From the NCBI GenBank assembly GCA_030524715.1, contig JAUNGB010000024.1, positions 1-58,042 on the forward strand: a DNA stretch of 58,042 nucleotides. Direction: 5' to 3'. Below, one piece after another: positions 1 through 8,338 of the stretch. A program made the translations under genes and the position numbers. Position 1 is the stretch's first letter; each line of letters begins with the position of its first letter. The notes under the pieces were generated by a model. That model was not told where the DNA came from and made no database searches. It was given only the letters and a program-made list of their open reading frames with translations. This DNA comes from Eubacteriales bacterium (GTDB lineage Bacteria > Bacillota > Clostridia > Lachnospirales > Lachnospiraceae).

Positions 1-65
1 CGGTCGGCGCTTATCACTCGTCCACCGGACGAGCAGCGCCCCGCTACGCCTCCCTTATTTGAACC

Positions 66-124
66 AAATATCCCACAAATTGTGGAATACATCTTGCAGA
101 AAGCAATTTTCAAATACACTCTAG
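66..124. repeat. Palindromic repeat family 1, partial copy
   Basis: This stretch matches the right half of the longer copy at 20529-20640: the same inner hairpin (CCCACAAATTGTGG), the shared CATCTTGCAGAAAGCAATTTTC core, and a diverged AAATACACTC end. The left arm is missing or unrecognisable. Positions 1-157 hold no other feature I can support. Confidence 0.7.
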
Positions 125-157
125 CCATAATTATCTTACAAGTGGCAGGGAAAATTG

Positions 158-979
158 TCAAGTGCAGGAGTAAAATTCAGGCTTCCGTCCATGAAAGACC
201 GTATAATAACGGAAGCCGCACTGCAGCAGGATCTCACGGGCTTGGTCAAAGGAATAGGAGATCTTATCCGGAGTATGCGCGTCTGCACCAATGGTAATGA
301 TCTCTCCACCCAGGTCATGATAACGTCTGATCATGGCGGTACAGGGATTTGGTTCGCCCAGGCCGTAATGATATCCTCCGGTATTTAATTCTATGCCGAT
401 TCCTTTGCGGATCAGCGTTCTTAGGATCTCATCCAGGATATCCTGATAACGGCCATAGGAATATTCACGGTTCTGATTGGGGCCGTAACGCACCACATAA
501 TCAATATGCCCGTAAACATCCATTTCCGAAAAAACGGCCAGATTTTCCAGAATTGATTCAAAGTATTCCATATAACACAACGATTCCCGTCTGCCCCGGA
601 AAAAATCCGGATAATAGGGGTCGTATCCGTGTACAACATGGGAAGAGCCGATTACAAAATCAAAAGGCGTCTCCTGGAGAAGTGTATGGAAATACCCGTC
701 CAAATGCGGCTGAAGCCCAAGCTCGATCCCAAAACGTATATCCAATTGCTTTTTATATTTCTCCTTAAGCGCCATGAGCGTTTCCCTGTATGCCGGCACA
801 TCCAGGGAAAATTTGATTTTATCCGGCGTATCGGGATAATCCGGATCCAGATGTTCAGTAAAACAGATTCCTGTAAGTCCGCAGTCAGCCGCTTTTTTTA
901 CCATGTCCTCCATAGGCGTCGGCGAATCTGAAGAAAAACAAGAATGCATATGACAGTCCCACATAATTTTGTTGTTCAT
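158..979 (-). CDS. PHP-domain histidinol-phosphatase-like protein (HisJ/HisK family)
   Basis: Predicted metal-dependent phosphoesterase of the PHP superfamily, most like histidinol-phosphatase HisJ, which removes phosphate from L-histidinol phosphate in histidine synthesis. Visible in the 273 aa product: the N-terminal metal motif D8-x-H10-x-H12, a TEHLD motif near residue 41, a GIELG motif, SSHVVHG, YGHIDY and a C-terminal ADAHTPD. This is the full metal-ligand set, and the length fits the family (about 260-280 aa). The ATG start has a GGGAGGG Shine-Dalgarno. There is no his operon next to it, so the true substrate could be another phosphate ester. It is transcribed divergently from gap. Confidence 0.8.
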   Translation of the reverse strand: MNNKIMWDCHMHSCFSSDSPTPMEDMVKKAADCGLTGICFTEHLDPDYPDTPDKIKFSLDVPAYRETLMALKEKYKKQLDIRFGIELGLQPHLDGYFHTLLQETPFDFVIGSSHVVHGYDPYYPDFFRGRRESLCYMEYFESILENLAVFSEMDVYGHIDYVVRYGPNQNREYSYGRYQDILDEILRTLIRKGIGIELNTGGYHYGLGEPNPCTAMIRRYHDLGGEIITIGADAHTPDKISYSFDQAREILLQCGFRYYTVFHGRKPEFYSCT

Positions 980-1078
980 AAGTCAGGCCCTCCCTGCTGC
1001 AGAATATTGATTTAATAATGCCTTTGGCATCCAGTATACCATAAATTTCTTTTTTATGATGTTTTTTATAAAATACTC

Positions 1079-1107
1079 TTGAATTTTCCGGGGAAATTCG
1101 GTACAAT
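1079..1107 (+). promoter_or_regulatory. Promoter of gap
   Basis: TTGAAT (1079-1084) and TACAAT (1102-1107) are separated by exactly 17 bp, about 72 bp upstream of the gap start codon. This is a good vegetative sigma-A-type promoter. The leader up to 1179 holds the gap ribosome binding site (AGGAGG). Confidence 0.75.
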
Positions 1108-1179
1108 AACTATTAGGTTGACGTTTCTTTAACAAAGGAGTGTCATAATTTACCATTTAATTCATAGGAGGAATTTATC

Positions 1180-2199
1180 ATGGCAGTAAAAGTTGCAATT
1201 AATGGATTTGGCCGTATCGGTCGTCTGGCTTTCCGTCAGATGTTTGGAGCAGAAGGATTTGAAATCGTAGCAATCAACGATTTAACATCCCCGAAGATGC
1301 TGGCACACTTATTAAAATATGACTCCACTCAGGGAAGATACGCTCTGTGTGACAAAGTTGAAGCTGGCGAAGATTCCATCATCGTTGACGGAAAAGAAAT
1401 CAAAATCTATGCAAAAGCTAACGCTGCAGAACTTCCTTGGGGAGAAATCGGCGTAGATGTAGTTCTGGAGTGCACCGGATTCTACACCTCCAAAGCAAAA
1501 GCTCAGGCTCATATCGATGCAGGTGCTAAACACGTTATCATCTCTGCACCGGCTGGTAATGACCTTCCGACCATCGTTTACAATGTAAACCATGAAGGCC
1601 TTACAAAAGAAGATAAGATCATCTCCGCAGCTTCCTGTACAACAAACTGCTTAGCTCCGATGGCTAAAGCATTAAACGACTGCGCACCGATCAAATCCGG
1701 TATCATGTGCACAATCCACGCTTACACAGGCGATCAGATGACTCTTGACGGACCGCAGAGAAAAGGCGATCTGAGAAGATCCCGTGCAGCAGCAGTTAAC
1801 ATCGTTCCGAACAGCACCGGCGCTGCAAAAGCTATCGGCCTTGTTATTCCGGAACTGAACGGCAAACTGATCGGTTCCGCACAGCGTGTTCCGACCCCAA
1901 CCGGTTCTACAACAATCTTAACAGCAGTTGTTGAAGGCGAAGTTACAAAAGAGCAGATCAATGCAGCTATGAAAGCAGCTTCTAACGAGTCCTTCGGATA
2001 CAACGAAGACGAAATCGTTTCCAGCGATATCGTAGGAATGAGCTATGGCTCCCTGTTCGACGCTACCCAGACAATGGTTCTGCCGCTGGATAACGGAACA
2101 ACTCAGGTACAGGTAGTTTCCTGGTACGATAACGAAAACTCCTACACAAGCCAGATGGTTCGTACAATCAAACACTTTGGCAGCCTGCTGAACGCATAA
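1180..2199 (+). CDS. gap: Type I glyceraldehyde-3-phosphate dehydrogenase
   Basis: Oxidises and phosphorylates glyceraldehyde 3-phosphate to 1,3-bisphosphoglycerate with NAD+ in cytoplasmic glycolysis. The 339 aa product has the Rossmann motif NGFGRIGR at the N-terminus, the catalytic SCTTNC motif with Cys153 as nucleophile, the HAYTGDQ motif, and the conserved WYDNENSY near the C-terminus. Length is normal for the family. It starts with ATG 7-8 bases after AGGAGG. It is first in a gap-pgk-tpiA series, but its own promoter and a strong terminator downstream imply that gap can be expressed above the level of pgk. Codon use is strongly biased, as expected for a highly expressed gene. Confidence 0.98.
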   Translation: MAVKVAINGFGRIGRLAFRQMFGAEGFEIVAINDLTSPKMLAHLLKYDSTQGRYALCDKVEAGEDSIIVDGKEIKIYAKANAAELPWGEIGVDVVLECTGFYTSKAKAQAHIDAGAKHVIISAPAGNDLPTIVYNVNHEGLTKEDKIISAASCTTNCLAPMAKALNDCAPIKSGIMCTIHAYTGDQMTLDGPQRKGDLRRSRAAAVNIVPNSTGAAKAIGLVIPELNGKLIGSAQRVPTPTGSTTILTAVVEGEVTKEQINAAMKAASNESFGYNEDEIVSSDIVGMSYGSLFDATQTMVLPLDNGTTQVQVVSWYDNENSYTSQMVRTIKHFGSLLNA

Positions 2200-2230
2200 T
2201 TCAGTCAGAGTAGTAGTATAGACTCAGCAA

Positions 2231-2264
2231 GGGTCCGGTCTGATAAGGACCGGACCCTTTTATC
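2231..2264 (+). terminator. Intrinsic terminator after gap
   Basis: A perfect 10 bp stem, GGGTCCGGTC (2231-2240) with GACCGGACCC (2248-2257), a 7-base loop, then TTTTAT. It lies between gap and pgk and should stop much of the gap transcription. Confidence 0.88.
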
Positions 2265-2299
2265 TTTTCATGTTAGAAAATTTCAAGGAGGCATAATCC

Positions 2300-3505
2300 A
2301 TGCTTAATAAAAAATCTGTTGATGATATCAATGTAAAAGGCAAGAGAGTCCTCGTAAGATGCGACTTTAACGTACCGTTAAAAGACGGAAAGATCACAGA
2401 CGAAAACCGTCTTGTTGCAGCTCTTCCTACCATCAAAAAGCTGATCGCTGACGGAGGAAAAGTTATCCTTTGTTCCCACCTTGGCAAACCGAAGGGCGAG
2501 CCGAAACCGGAATTGTCTCTTGCACCGGTAGCAGTACGCCTGTCCGAATTACTTGGCCAGGAAGTTAAATTTGCTGCTGACCCGGAAGTAGTCGGACCAA
2601 ATGCAAAGGCTGCTGTAGAGGCAATGAAAGACGGTGAGGTTATCTTACTGGAGAATACACGTTATCGTGCTGAAGAAACCAAAAACGGCGAAGCATTCGG
2701 CAAAGAACTGGCTTCCCTGTGCGACGTATTTGTAAATGACGCATTCGGAACAGCACACAGAGCACACTGCTCCAATGTTGGCGTAACTCAGTATGTTGAC
2801 ACTGCAGTAGTTGGATATCTGATGCAGAAAGAAATTGATTTCTTAGGAAACGCAGTAAACAATCCGGAAAGACCGTTTGTTGCAATCCTCGGCGGCGCTA
2901 AAGTAGCTGACAAGTTAAATGTTATCTCTAACCTTCTGGAAAAATGCGATACCCTGATCATCGGCGGCGGTATGGCTTATACTTTCCAGAAAGCAAAAGG
3001 CTTTGAAGTAGGAACTTCTCTGGTAGACGATACCAAGCTTGACTACTGCAAGGAAATGATGGACAAGGCTGAGAAGCTTGGCAAGAAGCTGCTTCTTCCG
3101 GTTGATACCACAATTGCTAAAGAATTCCCGAACCCGATCGATGCTGAGATCGAAGTAACATCTGTAGATGCAGAAGCAATCCCGGCAGATATGATGGGTC
3201 TTGATATCGGACCGAAGACAGCAGAAATGTATGCAGAAGCAGTGAAGTCTGCAAAGACTGTCGTTTGGAACGGACCGATGGGCGTATTTGAAAACCCGAT
3301 TCTTGCAAAAGGAACAATCGCTGTAGCAAAATCCCTTGCAGAAACAGATGCGACCACGATCATCGGCGGCGGCGATTCCGCAGCAGCAGTTAACCAGCTT
3401 GGATTTGGCGATAAAATGACTCATATCTCCACAGGTGGCGGCGCTTCTCTGGAATTCCTGGAAGGCAAAGACCTGCCGGGCGTTGTAGCAGCTAACGATA
3501 AATAA
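2300..3505 (+). CDS. pgk: Phosphoglycerate kinase
   Basis: Transfers phosphate from 1,3-bisphosphoglycerate to ADP, giving 3-phosphoglycerate and ATP in cytoplasmic glycolysis. The 401 aa product shows the N-terminal RCDFNVPL substrate loop, the [10 protein letters not shown] motif, the [11 protein letters not shown] motif, GGAKVADK, and the C-terminal nucleotide-binding GGGDSAAA and STGGGASLE. Length is close to the family norm of about 395-400. ATG follows AAGGAGG. It sits 100 bp downstream of gap beyond a terminator, so it depends on read-through or a promoter I cannot place with confidence. Confidence 0.98.
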   Translation: MLNKKSVDDINVKGKRVLVRCDFNVPLKDGKITDENRLVAALPTIKKLIADGGKVILCSHLGKPKGEPKPELSLAPVAVRLSELLGQEVKFAADPEVVGPNAKAAVEAMKDGEVILLENTRYRAEETKNGEAFGKELASLCDVFVNDAFGTAHRAHCSNVGVTQYVDTAVVGYLMQKEIDFLGNAVNNPERPFVAILGGAKVADKLNVISNLLEKCDTLIIGGGMAYTFQKAKGFEVGTSLVDDTKLDYCKEMMDKAEKLGKKLLLPVDTTIAKEFPNPIDAEIEVTSVDAEAIPADMMGLDIGPKTAEMYAEAVKSAKTVVWNGPMGVFENPILAKGTIAVAKSLAETDATTIIGGGDSAAAVNQLGFGDKMTHISTGGGASLEFLEGKDLPGVVAANDK

Positions 3506-3563
3506 AAGCTTATCGGTATCCCATTCCGATAATAACCAATCTACGCGGACGTATCTATATGCC

Positions 3564-3619
3564 GCATTCCGTTAAATTTACCGGGCGTGTTGCATTCTGT
3601 TAAATCTACTGAGCGTGGA
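3564..3619 (+). repeat. Two-unit 28 bp tandem repeat between pgk and tpiA
   Basis: Units 3564-3591 and 3592-3619 are diverged copies of one another, sharing GCATTC-GTTAAAT-TAC and GCGTG blocks. They begin about 60 bp after the pgk stop. Confidence 0.6.
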
Positions 3620-3656
3620 TTGAAACAAACAACAGGAGCGAGAGGAGAATATAAAA

Positions 3657-4406
3657 ATGGCAAGAAGAAAAATTGTCGCTGGTAACTGGAAAATGAACAT
3701 GACACCAAGCGAAGCAGTTAAATTAGTAGAAACCCTGAAACCATTAGTAGTGAATGATGAAGTAGACGTAGTATTCTGCGTACCTGCAATCGATATTATT
3801 CCGGTTCTGGAAGCAACCAAGGGAACGAACATCCAGGTTGGCGCAGAGAATATGTACTTTGAGGAAAAAGGCGCATACACAGGAGAAATCTCCCCTGCAA
3901 TGCTTACAGATGTCGGTGTAAAATACGTTGTTATTGGACATTCTGAAAGAAGAGAATACTTTGCAGAAACAGATGAAACCGTTAACAAAAAAGTCCTCAA
4001 GGCTTTTGAGCACGGAATTACACCGATTATGTGCTGCGGCGAAACTCTTACCCAGAGAGAGCAGGGCGTAACCATGGACTTCATCCGTCAGCAGGTTAAA
4101 ATTGGTTTCCAGAACGTAACTGCAGACCAGGCTAAGACAGCAGTGATTGCTTATGAGCCGATCTGGGCTATCGGAACCGGCAAAACTGCTACAACTGAGC
4201 AGGCTCAGGAAGTTTGTGCGGGAATCCGTGCATGCATCGCTGAAATCTACGATGAAGCAACAGCAGAAGCTATCCGTATTCAGTACGGCGGCTCTGTAAA
4301 TCCCGCAACTGCACCGGAACTGTTCGCACAGAACGATATTGACGGCGGCCTTGTAGGCGGCGCTTCCCTGAAGGCTGACTTTGGAAAAATCGTAAACTAT
4401 AAGTAA
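3657..4406 (+). CDS. tpiA: Triose-phosphate isomerase
   Basis: Interconverts dihydroxyacetone phosphate and glyceraldehyde 3-phosphate. The 249 aa product contains GNWKMN with the catalytic Lys12, VIGHSERR with the catalytic His (about residue 96), the [13 protein letters not shown] loop with the catalytic Glu, and the C-terminal phosphate-binding YGGSVNP and GGLVGGASL. Length is typical. ATG follows GAGAGGAG. It is third in the gap-pgk-tpiA series and ends at a strong convergent terminator. The usual next gene, gpmI, is more than 10 kb away at 14806. Confidence 0.98.
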   Translation: MARRKIVAGNWKMNMTPSEAVKLVETLKPLVVNDEVDVVFCVPAIDIIPVLEATKGTNIQVGAENMYFEEKGAYTGEISPAMLTDVGVKYVVIGHSERREYFAETDETVNKKVLKAFEHGITPIMCCGETLTQREQGVTMDFIRQQVKIGFQNVTADQAKTAVIAYEPIWAIGTGKTATTEQAQEVCAGIRACIAEIYDEATAEAIRIQYGGSVNPATAPELFAQNDIDGGLVGGASLKADFGKIVNYK

Positions 4407-4483
4407 TTCTGCATGTAGTCATATGCTGTTTTTTGACTGACGGTCAGAGTTTTTATAGTAAATATATGATTTAGCAATAATTA

Positions 4484-4531
4484 ATCCCTCAACTCCCGAG
4501 CATGTGCGCGGGAGTTGAGGGATGCTTTATC
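4484..4531. terminator. Bidirectional hairpin terminator after tpiA
   Basis: A perfect 15 bp stem (ATCCCTCAACTCCCG at 4484-4498, complement at 4509-4523) with a 10-base loop. Flanking T-rich or A-rich bases could serve both tpiA and the convergent gene ending at 4579. Confidence 0.8.
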
Positions 4532-4578
4532 TTATGTATGTAAAACGTTTGTTTAAACGAGATTTTTCCGGTATGTAT

Positions 4579-5055
4579 TTAAGAAACTTTTTCTTTCAGA
4601 TTGCAGATATCCAATGAATTTTGGCAAACAATACGTTCCAGCGAAAAGATCCTGCTGTCGTGGTTGTCCAGAAGGCTTTTTATGTGTGTGTCAAATTCCT
4701 TCTGGAAGATGTAAAATTCTTCAAGAATTGAGTAATTCTTGTTTATCGTTTGTTTGATGGATTTGATATCAGCCTTAACCTCGACCATGTCGGACTTAAG
4801 CACAGCAACGTCAGCTTTAACCTCGACCATGTCAGACTTAAGTTCCGCGACGTCAGTTTTGAGTTCTGCAACATCAGCTTTAACCTCGACCATGTCAGAT
4901 TTGAGGTTGCCTACATCTGTCTTGAGATCGCGGATATCAGATTTGACTTCGATCATATCTGTCTTTAAAATGTTAAGATCTGACTGCATGGGTGCAAGCG
5001 CGCTTAAGAAGATTACGGATATATTCTGTAAATCCTCATTGGTTAATGCCATCAT
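4579..5055 (-). CDS. Heptad-repeat coiled-coil protein, function unknown
   Basis: I do not recognise a named family. The 158 aa product is almost entirely helical. Residues about 25-105 are a regular coiled coil built from repeats of the type LKSDMVEVKADVAE, with hydrophobic residues at heptad a/d positions and Asp, Lys and Glu elsewhere. A short N-terminal segment and a C-terminal segment of about 50 residues are less regular. The DNA repeats in multiples of 21 bp (seven codons): the same 17-mer starts at 4775, 4817 and 4880. The start is supported by AAAGGAGGAGG just before ATG ATG. No signal peptide or membrane segment is visible. It is monocistronic and converges on tpiA. Similar short repetitive proteins occur in many Lachnospiraceae, but I know of no assigned role. 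Confidence 0.75.
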   Translation of the reverse strand: MMALTNEDLQNISVIFLSALAPMQSDLNILKTDMIEVKSDIRDLKTDVGNLKSDMVEVKADVAELKTDVAELKSDMVEVKADVAVLKSDMVEVKADIKSIKQTINKNYSILEEFYIFQKEFDTHIKSLLDNHDSRIFSLERIVCQNSLDICNLKEKVS

Positions 5056-5143
5056 AATTCCTCCTCCTTTCTTTTATGATAGAAAGAGTATAGCACAAAA
5101 ACACAAATAAGTCCATAATGGGCTAAAAATTATTTTTTATTTA

Positions 5144-5172
5144 TTGTCATATGTAAAAAAAAGAAGTATACT
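5144..5172 (+). promoter_or_regulatory. Promoter upstream of the 190 aa orphan gene
   Basis: TTGTCA (5144-5149) and TATACT (5167-5172) with a 17 bp spacer, about 90 bp before the ATG at 5262. Confidence 0.7.
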
Positions 5173-5261
5173 TTAATAAAGAGTTTTACATCATAATTTT
5201 ACTGTTTTCCAAGATACGGAATATCCGTAGGAACTATAAAAGCACAAGGAAGGAAAAAATA

Positions 5262-5834
5262 ATGAAAACACGGTTGAACAGATATAAGTTTGATAAGATC
5301 AGCGGTAAAATGGCACAGGATTTTGGGACAATCCATAAGGGAGAAGAGGATTTCTATTCAATGATTTTATTTCCTATGGAAAGTAATATGCTGAAACTGC
5401 ACCGGCAGAACGAGGCATGGAATGGACGGCGTGCCATTGAAGCGATTCATATTTGCCTGCTGACAATTGATGGATATCTGAAAGGGGAAGAGTATGATTT
5501 TGCCCCCTTTTTATCAGCGGATAATAAGGAGTTTGTGAACGGTCTTTTGATGAGTTTCGATCCTTTTACCAATGACGCAATTCATAATACTATAGAAGAT
5601 GACTATCATCTGGATTCCACGGAAGATTTACAGAGATATTTTCAGACGCCGGTTATGTGCCTCTTAAGAATTGAAAAATCAATTGAATTATGGACGAAAG
5701 AAATGGGCGCAAACGGATATTTTATCTTTTTAGAGAACAATATTGGAAGTATGGTTCCCCAGGATACGAAAATGGACTATACTGTTGAGGTGAAAGAGAA
5801 AAAAGGGATTTTTAGCCGATTTTTCCAAAGGTGA
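5262..5834 (+). CDS. Hypothetical protein (190 aa)
   Basis: I do not recognise the family. The product is a soluble-looking acidic 190 aa protein without a signal peptide or membrane helix. It has a central Trp- and Arg-bearing helix region (NEAWNGRRAIEAIH, about residues 47-60), a DSTEDLQRYFQTP stretch, and a basic, aromatic C-terminus (GIFSRFFQR). ATG follows AAGGAAGG and a good promoter lies upstream, so it is probably a real expressed gene. It stands alone between the coiled-coil gene and the serine dehydratase genes. An immunity-like or stress role would be a guess, and I assign none. Confidence 0.7.
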   Translation: MKTRLNRYKFDKISGKMAQDFGTIHKGEEDFYSMILFPMESNMLKLHRQNEAWNGRRAIEAIHICLLTIDGYLKGEEYDFAPFLSADNKEFVNGLLMSFDPFTNDAIHNTIEDDYHLDSTEDLQRYFQTPVMCLLRIEKSIELWTKEMGANGYFIFLENNIGSMVPQDTKMDYTVEVKEKKGIFSRFFQR

Positions 5835-5927
5835 TGTAAAGCGAACATTCGCAAAACTCGCGCTTAAGCGCTTTTGAGTCTGCTATCGCAGCCGCGTTTT
5901 GCTTATTAGAGGGGTGGGTTGCTAATC

Positions 5928-5994
5928 CAACAGCAGACTTTCATCGTAATAAATTGCATGAAAGTCTGCCGCCGGGTTGCAACCGCACAGGTAG
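5928..5994. repeat. Palindromic repeat family 2, copy A
   Basis: Inverted copy of the element at 30586-30672. The inner stem is AGCAGACTTTCAT paired with ATGAAAGTCTGC, with a loop over AATAAAT, and the intact right outer arm is CCGCACAGGT. The left outer arm is degraded. A separate short palindrome (GCGCTTAAGCGC, 5860-5871) lies upstream in the same 225 bp gap. Confidence 0.75.
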
Positions 5995-6059
5995 AAAAGT
6001 TTGCGGGAGATTTTTAACATACATAACAGTTTAGAAGCAGTATTTAAAGAAGAATACGT

Positions 6060-6950
6060 TTAATTCTGATTTTGTCCAAATACCTGTTTATGAAGCCGTT
6101 TACCAGTTGGGGTGGCGGCAAGCCCTCCCTCCGCAGTTTCTTTCAATGCGGCAGGCATCATATCACCGATCTTCTTCATTGTCCAGATAACCTCATCGGC
6201 AGGAATCGCGCTCTTAATACCTGCCAGTGCCAGTTCTGCAGCTACAAACGCCCCTGCCACGCCAGAGGCGTTTCTTTTGATACATGGGATTTCCACTAAC
6301 CCTGCTACCGGGTCGCACACCAATCCAAGAATATTTTTCAATGAAATAGCAATTGCTGAATCTATCATTTCCGAAGTTCCTCCGGCCAATTCCACAATTG
6401 CTGCGGCAGCCATAGCTGCGGCAGAACCACACTCCGCCTGGCAGCCGCCCTGTGCGCCGGCCAGAGAAGCATTGTTTGCAATTACCATTCCCACAGCAGA
6501 AGCAGTGAACAGAGACATCACGCATTCCCGTTCAGAAACCCCTTTTTCCTGCTGCATGGTCAGAACGGCCGCCGGGACGATTCCGCAGCTTCCGGCTGTA
6601 GGCGCCGCCACAATCCGCCCCATGGCCGCATTTAACTCAGATATGGCCAAAGCCCGGTAAAGAGCTCCGCCCAGCAGTGACCCTGTGAGATTTTTTCCAT
6701 TATCTGCTGCCTGCTTCATTTTTGCGGCATCGCCTCCGGTCAAACCGCTGGTACTGCGGAGATCCGGGTCGCATCCCGGTTGGATACATGCGGCCATAAC
6801 CTTATAGTTTTCCCTCATTTTTTCATAAACATCTTCCTCGGAAATACCCAACTGCTCTGCCTGCTGAATGAGAACCAGCGAAGAAAGTCTGCAGCCCTCT
6901 TCAGAGGCGGCCTTCAATAAATCTGCAATCGAATTATAATTTAACTCCAA
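6060..6950 (-). CDS. sdaAA: L-serine dehydratase, iron-sulfur type, alpha subunit
   Basis: Catalytic subunit of the [4Fe-4S] enzyme that deaminates L-serine to pyruvate and ammonia. The 296 aa product carries conserved Cys-containing motifs of the family: GSCGIVPAA, CQAECGSAAAM and CDPVAGLVEIPC. Its C-terminal PTGKRL motif and length also match. The start codon is TTG (6950-6948), preceded by AGGAGGGG, with no better ATG in frame. It lies 98 bp downstream of sdaAB and is probably co-transcribed with it. The subunits stay separate, as in Bacillus and many clostridia, rather than fused as in E. coli SdaA. Confidence 0.95.
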   Translation of the reverse strand: MELNYNSIADLLKAASEEGCRLSSLVLIQQAEQLGISEEDVYEKMRENYKVMAACIQPGCDPDLRSTSGLTGGDAAKMKQAADNGKNLTGSLLGGALYRALAISELNAAMGRIVAAPTAGSCGIVPAAVLTMQQEKGVSERECVMSLFTASAVGMVIANNASLAGAQGGCQAECGSAAAMAAAAIVELAGGTSEMIDSAIAISLKNILGLVCDPVAGLVEIPCIKRNASGVAGAFVAAELALAGIKSAIPADEVIWTMKKIGDMMPAALKETAEGGLAATPTGKRLHKQVFGQNQN

Positions 6951-7048
6951 ATCAAACCCCTCCTGTTTACAAAAATAATAGTTCTGAAAAACAGTAAAAT
7001 AATCACAATAATTGCATATATAAATACAAATGTTGCCTGTTAATCCTG

Positions 7049-7708
7049 TCAGATCGGCTGCAGCATAGTACTGGAATAAATATTGGGCAGTTGATTGATT
7101 TTGTCATTTAATTCCGATCCAAACACACCGTCGATTTCAATGGTCATAACGGCCTGTCCGCCCTTTGCTTTACGCGCAAGGCGGAAATTACAGATATTGA
7201 CTCCATATTCTGCCATCAATTCCGTAACTGCGGCTATGGTTCCGGGGGCATCTCTGTGAAGAACGATCAGGCTTGTATACTGCCCTGTTAATGAAACCTC
7301 CATACCATTTACCCTGGTGATAAGGATATTGCCTCCCCCAATGCTGCTACCGCGAAGGCTTACCTGGCGGCCATTTTGGGAAATAAGGGTTATTTCCGCT
7401 GTATTCGGATGGGCATCCTCAAGCTCGCCTGTGATGATTTCAACGGTAAGTCCCTCATTTTCAGCAGCATCAAGGGAAAAACGGATTCGCTCATCATCCG
7501 TTCTCATTCCGAGAATACCTGCAATAATGGCTTTATCCGTTCCATGTCCCTTATAAGTTTTGGCAAAGGAGCCATGAAGAAGGATGTGGGCCTTTACCGG
7601 AGCTTCCCCAAGCAGCGCTCTTGTGATCAATCCGATACGCGCCGCTCCTGCCGTATGGGAACTGGAGGGCCCGATCATCACCGGACCTAAAATATCAAAA
7701 ACATTCAC
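7049..7708 (-). CDS. sdaAB: L-serine dehydratase, iron-sulfur type, beta subunit
   Basis: Partner subunit of SdaAA. The 219 aa product starts NVFDILGPVMIGPSSSHTAG, the SDH-beta signature, and ends with an ACT domain (about residues 148-219, LIVLHRDAPGTIAAVTELMAEYG). I chose the GTG at 7708 because GGGGAGGT lies 7 bases upstream and the resulting length matches the family. The open frame extends to an ATG at 7840, but those 44 extra residues have no family match. The gene is first in the sdaAB-sdaAA pair. Confidence 0.93.
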   Translation of the reverse strand: MNVFDILGPVMIGPSSSHTAGAARIGLITRALLGEAPVKAHILLHGSFAKTYKGHGTDKAIIAGILGMRTDDERIRFSLDAAENEGLTVEIITGELEDAHPNTAEITLISQNGRQVSLRGSSIGGGNILITRVNGMEVSLTGQYTSLIVLHRDAPGTIAAVTELMAEYGVNICNFRLARKAKGGQAVMTIEIDGVFGSELNDKINQLPNIYSSTMLQPI

Positions 7709-8007
7709 ATGCTTACCTCCCCTCTTTTGCAGCGCTTTTTCTTTATTATATCCGGATTCAGTAAATTTAGAAAGGCTTTTTTCGGAAAAGAAGGTTATAT
7801 TCTCTAACCAAAGGCGTAATTCTCTAAAGTGAATTACCATATACGGTACGCATGAAATATCATTTTCGAGTATAATAATATCGGGGATAAAATACCTTTA
7901 GTCCCAATATCACCGTATAGAATTATAATAGGCTGCTGCATAGAAAGAATGCATTTTTTATAATGCTGCGTACACAGAGGAAAAACAATGTTGGTAAAAC
8001 ACGGTAA
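7709..8007. promoter_or_regulatory. Upstream region of sdaAB with operator-like inverted repeat
   Basis: A perfect 7 bp inverted repeat, GTAATTC (7816-7822) and GAATTAC (7831-7837), lies about 110 bp before the sdaAB start. It overlaps the second of two ATTCTCTAA direct repeats (7799 and 7819 regions). The arrangement looks like a regulator-binding site, but no regulator gene is adjacent. I cannot place the sdaAB promoter confidently. Confidence 0.35.
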
Positions 8008-8205
8008 AAAAGAAAATATAACAGAAAATTTCAGGAGAAATGGATACTGTACCGATCTACGGCAGAAGAAATAAAGAAAGAGCTATCTCTGTATCAGGCG
8101 GGACGGCAAAAGAATAAAGAGATAGAAAAATTGATTATTAAACTGGAGCAGTGTATGAGTAAAGAACGTTCCAAATGGCAGATTTTAAGTGAAAACGAAA
8201 ATTAA
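8008..8205 (+). pseudogene. Remnant of a DUF4231/SLATT-type protein (C-terminal part)
   Basis: An open frame of 65 codons without an ATG encodes FQEKWILYRSTAEEIKKE and onward to a KERSKWQ end. The pattern W-x2-YR-x2-AE-x2-K at the start and E-x4-W at the end is the C-terminal signature I know from DUF4231 (SLATT-like) membrane proteins. The family's two transmembrane helices are absent. A short ATG frame at 7988 (MLVKHGK...) would join this frame after one added T at the T-run near 8029-8031, suggesting a one-base deletion. SLATT proteins are often linked to nucleotide-sensing defence modules (family knowledge). Whether this was ever part of the downstream cassette is inference. Confidence 0.5.
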
Positions 8206-8338
8206 TCTAAGTTTAAGCCGGATAACGGCCGGAATGTTTACAGTGGACAGGATAGAAAAAGGATAACCGCCAGTTATCACTGAAATAAAATACCCTTAAA
8301 AAAACGGACGTATTCCCACACCTGAGAGGAGGTTCCCT

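Noticed and set aside
4739-5110. Repetitive plus-strand open frame (Thr/Ser-rich) opposite the coiled-coil gene
   Set aside because: It is the antisense of the heptad repeat; the minus-strand frame has the AAAGGAGGAGG site and a sensible coiled coil.
7988-8070. Short ATG open frame MLVKHGKK...
   Set aside because: Too short and ends quickly; better explained as the N-terminal piece of the frameshifted SLATT-like remnant.
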